In this document: one piece after another, positions 6,313 to 8,500 of the stretch
Numbering within the stretch: the stretch's first letter is position 1
Layout: each line of letters opens with the position of its first letter
Source of the DNA: Spirochaetales bacterium
Lineage (GTDB): Bacteria > Spirochaetota > Spirochaetia > DTKZ01
DNA length: 8,500 bases
Assembly (NCBI GenBank): GCA_031266855.1
Contig: JAISAF010000045.1
Span: 1-8,500 of the forward strand
Direction of reading: 5' to 3'
The notes under the pieces: generated by a model
Told to the model about the DNA's origin: nothing
The model's database searches: none
What the model saw: only the letters and a program-made list of their open reading frames with translations
Made by a program: the position numbers and the translations under genes

Positions 6313-6600
6313 GCGCGGCGCGTAGCGCCGCGCTGGTGGTACCAAGTGCGCGGAATTGCCTGTGGCAATTCCGCGCCTATACGCCGCGCCGCGATTTTGC
6401 GTATGCAAAATCGCGGGGGTTGCCGGTCGCGTATTTTTGCGTAGCAAAAATACGCTGGTGCGCTGGCGCGCGCGCAAGGAATTGAAGCGGAAATCCCGCA
6501 GGATTTGCATAAGCAAATCCGAGGAATTGGAGCGGAAAGCCCGGTTTTTTTGGGCGTGTGAAGCACGCCCAAAAAAATGCGCCCATAAAGATTATGGGCG
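6313..6600. repeat. Palindrome-rich repeat element C (orientation as element A)
   Basis: This fills the gap between the URO-D gene and the end of the cysteine desulfidase gene. Stem-loops: 6313-6333 (GCGCGGCGC, loop GTA); 6348-6376 (GCGCGGAATTGCC, loop TGT, 13 bp); 6389-6416 (CCGCGATTTTGC, loop GTAT, 12 bp); 6429-6455 (GCGTATTTTTGC, loop GTA, 12 bp); 6501-6520 (GGATTTGC, loop ATAA); 6545-6577 (T7 GGGCGTG / CACGCCC A7, loop TGAAG, 14 bp); 6581-6599 (GCCCATAA, loop AGA). It aligns along its length with A, sharing spacers such as CGGAAAGCCCGG (6533-6544) and GCGCGCGCAAGG from 6468, while several palindromes differ. DNA left of it (6241-6312) is GC-rich with only a weak inverted repeat. Confidence 0.87.
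6571..6599 (-). terminator. Probable intrinsic terminator of the cysteine desulfidase gene
   Basis: On the minus strand, 4 nt after the TAA stop, GCCCATAA-TCT-TTATGGGC (6581-6599) forms an 8-bp hairpin. It is followed after GCA by seven T residues (6571-6577). The T-run is also the outer arm of element C's terminal palindrome, so the repeat element seems to supply half of the terminator. Confidence 0.6.
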
Positions 6601-6603
6601 GCT

Positions 6604-7878
6604 TTAGTGCTCAAGCATTATTTGAATAATTTCCCTGTCGGTGTCCCGCATCCCTTCCCTGCCGATACGGCTGATGATTTTAATTGTATTTTCCACTCCT
6701 TTGGCGAGGAAACCGTCCCCGCCATAAAACTGCTTGCCGTTTTTGTACATTTCGTAGCCGAAGATACCGGCGTCAACCGCCGCCGCGATTTTTGCCGCGC
6801 AGGAAGGCTTTGCCCCGTCGCAGACAATGCCGGAAACGATGGCAAGGGCATTCACGATGGTATGGCTTATTGCTTCGTTCCGGCCTCCATCAAGGTAGGC
6901 TATTCCCGCGCCGGCCGCGGCTCCCGCGCAGACAACTCCGCAGTAGGCCGAAAGGCGTCCTATACCCGATTTCAAATGTATGGCAACCAGATCGGAGACC
7001 ACGAGCGCCCGCAGAAGGCTTTCCCTGTCCGCCTTGGATTCCATGGCGTATTCCAGAACCGGCACGGACGCGGTTATTCCCTGATTCCCGCTGCCTGACA
7101 CAATGACCACTGGAAGCTCGCAGCCGCTCATTCTCGCGTCGGAACCCGCGGCGGCGGCGGCTTTTGCCCGCTGTCTGATGTCATTTCCGTAACTTTTGAG
7201 AATAATCCTGCCGATGTTCGCCCCATAGCTTTTTTCCAGCCCTTCGTGGGAGATCGCCGAATTATAGCGGATCTGGGTTTCCAGCATATCACGTACATCA
7301 TCGGGATCCACGGTATCGGCAAAATCAATAATATCATCCACGTTCAGAACGCTTCTGTCGGTTTCCTGCTGCTGCGGCCCCTCTTGAGTTTTTTCATACA
7401 GGATTTTCCCGTCCTTTTCTTCCAGCACGATATTCGTATGCGAATCGGTAACAAGAACCTGTACATGGGAATCCGCCTTATAAAGATGAACCGCTATCTC
7501 GAACACTCTCTGGCTGCTGGCAAGACGCGCTTCTATGGGAATATCTTCCAGAAAACGGGCGATCTCTTCCCGCTGCTCCGGCTTCAGCTCTGAGAGTACT
7601 TCCAGATGCCGTGCGGGATTTCCCGCGACAATACCCGCGGCGGCAGCGGCCCGGATTCCTTTTAAGCCCCCGGTATTTGGGATTAGAACGCTTTTTACAT
7701 TTTTAACGATATTGCCGCTTACTTCGATAAGCACCCGTTCGGGCGGCGCGCCAAGTATCTGCCGGGCGCGTGCCGAAACATAGGCTATGGCCGCCGGCTC
7801 GGTACAGCCCATAGCGGACACAAGCTCTTCTTTTAATATTTGAATATACTTACTGTATTTTGGATCCTGTTTGAGCAA
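6604..7878 (-). CDS. cyuA: L-cysteine desulfidase family protein (CyuA/YhaM, UPF0597)
   Basis: A 424-residue cytoplasmic enzyme of the UPF0597 family, related to the alpha domain of iron-sulfur L-serine dehydratases. Characterised members use a [4Fe-4S] cluster to break L-cysteine into pyruvate, ammonia and sulfide. Motifs: Y-I-Q-I-L-K-E-E-L-V-S-A-M-G-C-T-E-P (11-28), I-P-N-T-G-G-L-K-G (66-74), S-G-S-G-N-Q-G (261-267), S-G-I-G (304-307), and C-D-G-A-K-P-S-C-A-A-K (353-363). Cys25, Cys313 and Cys353 have the same spacing from 313 to 353 as the essential cysteines I recall for the Methanocaldococcus enzyme (25, 282, 322). I chose the TTG at 7876-7878 because GGAGG lies 4 nt upstream, there is no ATG or GTG nearby in frame, and family proteins begin about here. 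The open frame continuing to 8289 runs through repeat element D and is not protein-like. Confidence 0.9.
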   Translation of the reverse strand: MLKQDPKYSKYIQILKEELVSAMGCTEPAAIAYVSARARQILGAPPERVLIEVSGNIVKNVKSVLIPNTGGLKGIRAAAAAGIVAGNPARHLEVLSELKPEQREEIARFLEDIPIEARLASSQRVFEIAVHLYKADSHVQVLVTDSHTNIVLEEKDGKILYEKTQEGPQQQETDRSVLNVDDIIDFADTVDPDDVRDMLETQIRYNSAISHEGLEKSYGANIGRIILKSYGNDIRQRAKAAAAAGSDARMSGCELPVVIVSGSGNQGITASVPVLEYAMESKADRESLLRALVVSDLVAIHLKSGIGRLSAYCGVVCAGAAAGAGIAYLDGGRNEAISHTIVNALAIVSGIVCDGAKPSCAAKIAAAVDAGIFGYEMYKNGKQFYGGDGFLAKGVENTIKIISRIGREGMRDTDREIIQIMLEH

Positions 7879-7882
7879 TTTT

Positions 7883-7899
7883 CCTCCCGGTTTCCTCCT
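7883..7899 (-). promoter_or_regulatory. Two Shine-Dalgarno-like sites before the cyuA TTG start
   Basis: On the minus strand AGGAGG (7894-7899) and GGAGG (7883-7887) lie 15 and 4 nt before the TTG. The nearer site decides the start, but its spacing is short. A double site with a TTG codon may reflect tuned translation. Confidence 0.55.
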
Positions 7900-7924
7900 G
7901 GTATGGATAGAACCTGATAAAAAA

Positions 7925-7953
7925 AGCGTAGCATTCCAAAAAAAATTAATCAA
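7925..7953 (-). promoter_or_regulatory. Candidate promoter of the cysteine desulfidase gene
   Basis: On the minus strand TTGATT (7948-7953) and TACGCT (7925-7930) are 17 nt apart, 47-75 nt before the TTG, just inside the boundary of element D. The -10 box is a poor match. Confidence 0.3.
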
Positions 7954-8090
7954 GGGAAGCGCAGAAGGGCGCATTTTTTTCATTCCGCGCGCGGAATGAA
8001 AAAAACCGGGCTTTCCGGGGGTTCCGTCCGGCCGCGAAGCGGCCGGACCGCTACGCGCCCCTCCAATCCCTTGCGCGGGCTGCTGGAGGC

Positions 8091-8247
8091 CGCGGAATCG
8101 CCTGCGGCGATTCCGCGTGGGTACCCGCAGTACGCGATTTTGCCATGCCCCGGTAAACGCACGCGGGAGCGTGTTTTTCTGGTAACAGGCTTTCCGGGCA
8201 AGAGGCCCTAAAAAGCCCTTTGCGTATACACAGGCTAAGGGCCGAGG
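8091..8247. repeat. Tandem repeat unit, copy 1 (period 253 bp)
   Basis: 8091-8247 aligns without gaps to 8344-8500. From the CGCGATTTTGCC arm onward (8133-8247) I see only one difference (T to C, in the GTTTTTC(T/C)GG stretch). The first 40 bp differ more, including a compensated pair in the hairpin. Confidence 0.85.
8145..8245. other. 101-bp structured insert inside a hairpin loop
   Basis: Enclosed by the 12-bp inverted arms at 8133-8144 and 8246-8257. Inside: TGCCCCGG (8146-8153) pairs with CCGGGCA (8194-8200) with one bulge; CACGC-GGGA-GCGTG (8160-8173) is followed by five T; GGCCCT (8204-8209) pairs with AGGGCC (8238-8243); and AGCC (8214-8217) pairs with GGCT (8233-8236). This would fold as a three-way junction. 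It could be a small structured RNA or a mobile insertion; no promoter or ORF supports either. Confidence 0.5.
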
Positions 8248-8343
8248 CAAAATCGCGGGTTTGCCACCCGGGGTTTTTTGCTTCCGCAAAAAACCCCGGC
8301 CTTAAAGCCCGCCGCCGCCAGCGGCGGCGACCCGTAACCCGCC

Positions 8344-8500
8344 CGCGGAATTGCCACAGGCAATTCCGCGTGAGTAGCCGCACTGCGCGATTTTGCCATG
8401 CCCCGGTAAACGCACGCGGGAGCGTGTTTTTCCGGTAACAGGCTTTCCGGGCAAGAGGCCCTAAAAAGCCCTTTGCGTATACACAGGCTAAGGGCCGAGG
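8344..8500. repeat. Tandem repeat unit, copy 2 (truncated by window edge)
   Basis: The second copy of the 253-bp-period unit. It stops at the window edge two bases into the expected closing arm GGCAAAATCGCG, so further copies may follow. Confidence 0.85.

Larger units (their letters stand above)
7967..8500. repeat. Palindrome-rich repeat element D (orientation as B), running off the right edge
   Basis: On the plus strand: GGGCGCA (7967-7973); a perfect 32-bp palindrome (7974-8005, T7 CATTCCGCG and complement); CCGGGCTTTCCG (8006-8017); GTCCGGCCGC/GCGGCCGGAC (8026-8048, loop GAA); CTCCAATCCCTTGCGCG (8061-8077); CGCGGAATCGCC hairpin (8091-8117, loop TGC); inverted arms CGCGATTTTGCC (8133-8144) and GGCAAAATCGCG (8246-8257) around a 101-bp insert; CCGGGGTTTTTTGC hairpin (8268-8299, loop TTCC); GCCGCCGC/GCGGCGGC (8311-8328); and the CGCGGAATTGCC hairpin (8344-8370, loop ACA). 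No credible gene is present between 7879 and 8500. Confidence 0.87.

Noticed and set aside
7879..8289. N-terminal extension of the cysteine desulfidase to 561 residues
   Set aside because: The extension runs through repeat element D and has arginine- and proline-rich, low-quality composition. The TTG at 7878 has a Shine-Dalgarno site and matches the family start.
8091..8500. CRISPR array
   Set aside because: The repeated unit is 253 bp with internal palindromes of varied sequence. There is no short repeat with equal-length unique spacers and no cas gene.

Overview
The window looks like a piece of a spirochaete chromosome, probably a Treponema or a relative of the termite-gut treponemes. This is inferred from the TRAP binding protein, whose signal peptide runs into a GGTSES stretch typical of spirochaete solute-binding proteins, from a BspA/TpLRR-type leucine-rich-repeat protein, and from the mix of TRAP transporter, uroporphyrinogen-decarboxylase-like and cysteine-desulfidase-like genes. 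No rRNA, tRNA or other taxonomic marker is present, so this is not proven. All recognisable genes lie on the minus strand, so transcription runs right to left.

Layout from left to right: (1) 1-1375 is AT-rich. It holds the N-terminal part of a secreted leucine-rich-repeat protein cut by the window edge, a gene-free stretch with an imperfect inverted repeat (X1), and a 169-residue protein that resembles CdiI-type immunity proteins. (2) 1376-1684 is palindrome-rich repeat element A. (3) 1695-4548 is a complete three-gene TRAP transporter operon in the order dctP-dctQ-dctM, with an AGGAGG ribosome site, a candidate promoter, and ATGA overlap between dctQ and dctM. (4) 4678-5150 is repeat element B, a second copy of X (X2), and two hairpins. 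(5) 5174-6166 is a uroporphyrinogen-decarboxylase-superfamily protein. (6) 6313-6600 is repeat element C. (7) 6604-7878 is an L-cysteine desulfidase/UPF0597 family gene with a TTG start. (8) 7967-8500 is repeat element D, which contains a 253-bp-period tandem repeat and runs off the window.

The genes are ordinary nutrient-use functions: TRAP uptake of a small organic acid, a putative cobamide- or methyl-related URO-D-fold enzyme, and breakdown of cysteine to pyruvate, ammonia and sulfide. Nothing ties them into one pathway, and each unit is separated from the next by repeats.

The unusual part is the intergenic DNA. Four elements (A and C in one orientation, B and D in the other) share conserved short spacers (GGGCGCA, CCGGGCTTTCCG, CTCCAATCCCTTGCGCG), but between those spacers they carry different perfect or near-perfect palindromes. 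One stem shows a compensatory base-pair change between copies. One hairpin has a 4-nt loop in two elements but contains a structured 101-bp insert in the third. I do not recognise this family as a described repeat class, and I see no transposase in the window.
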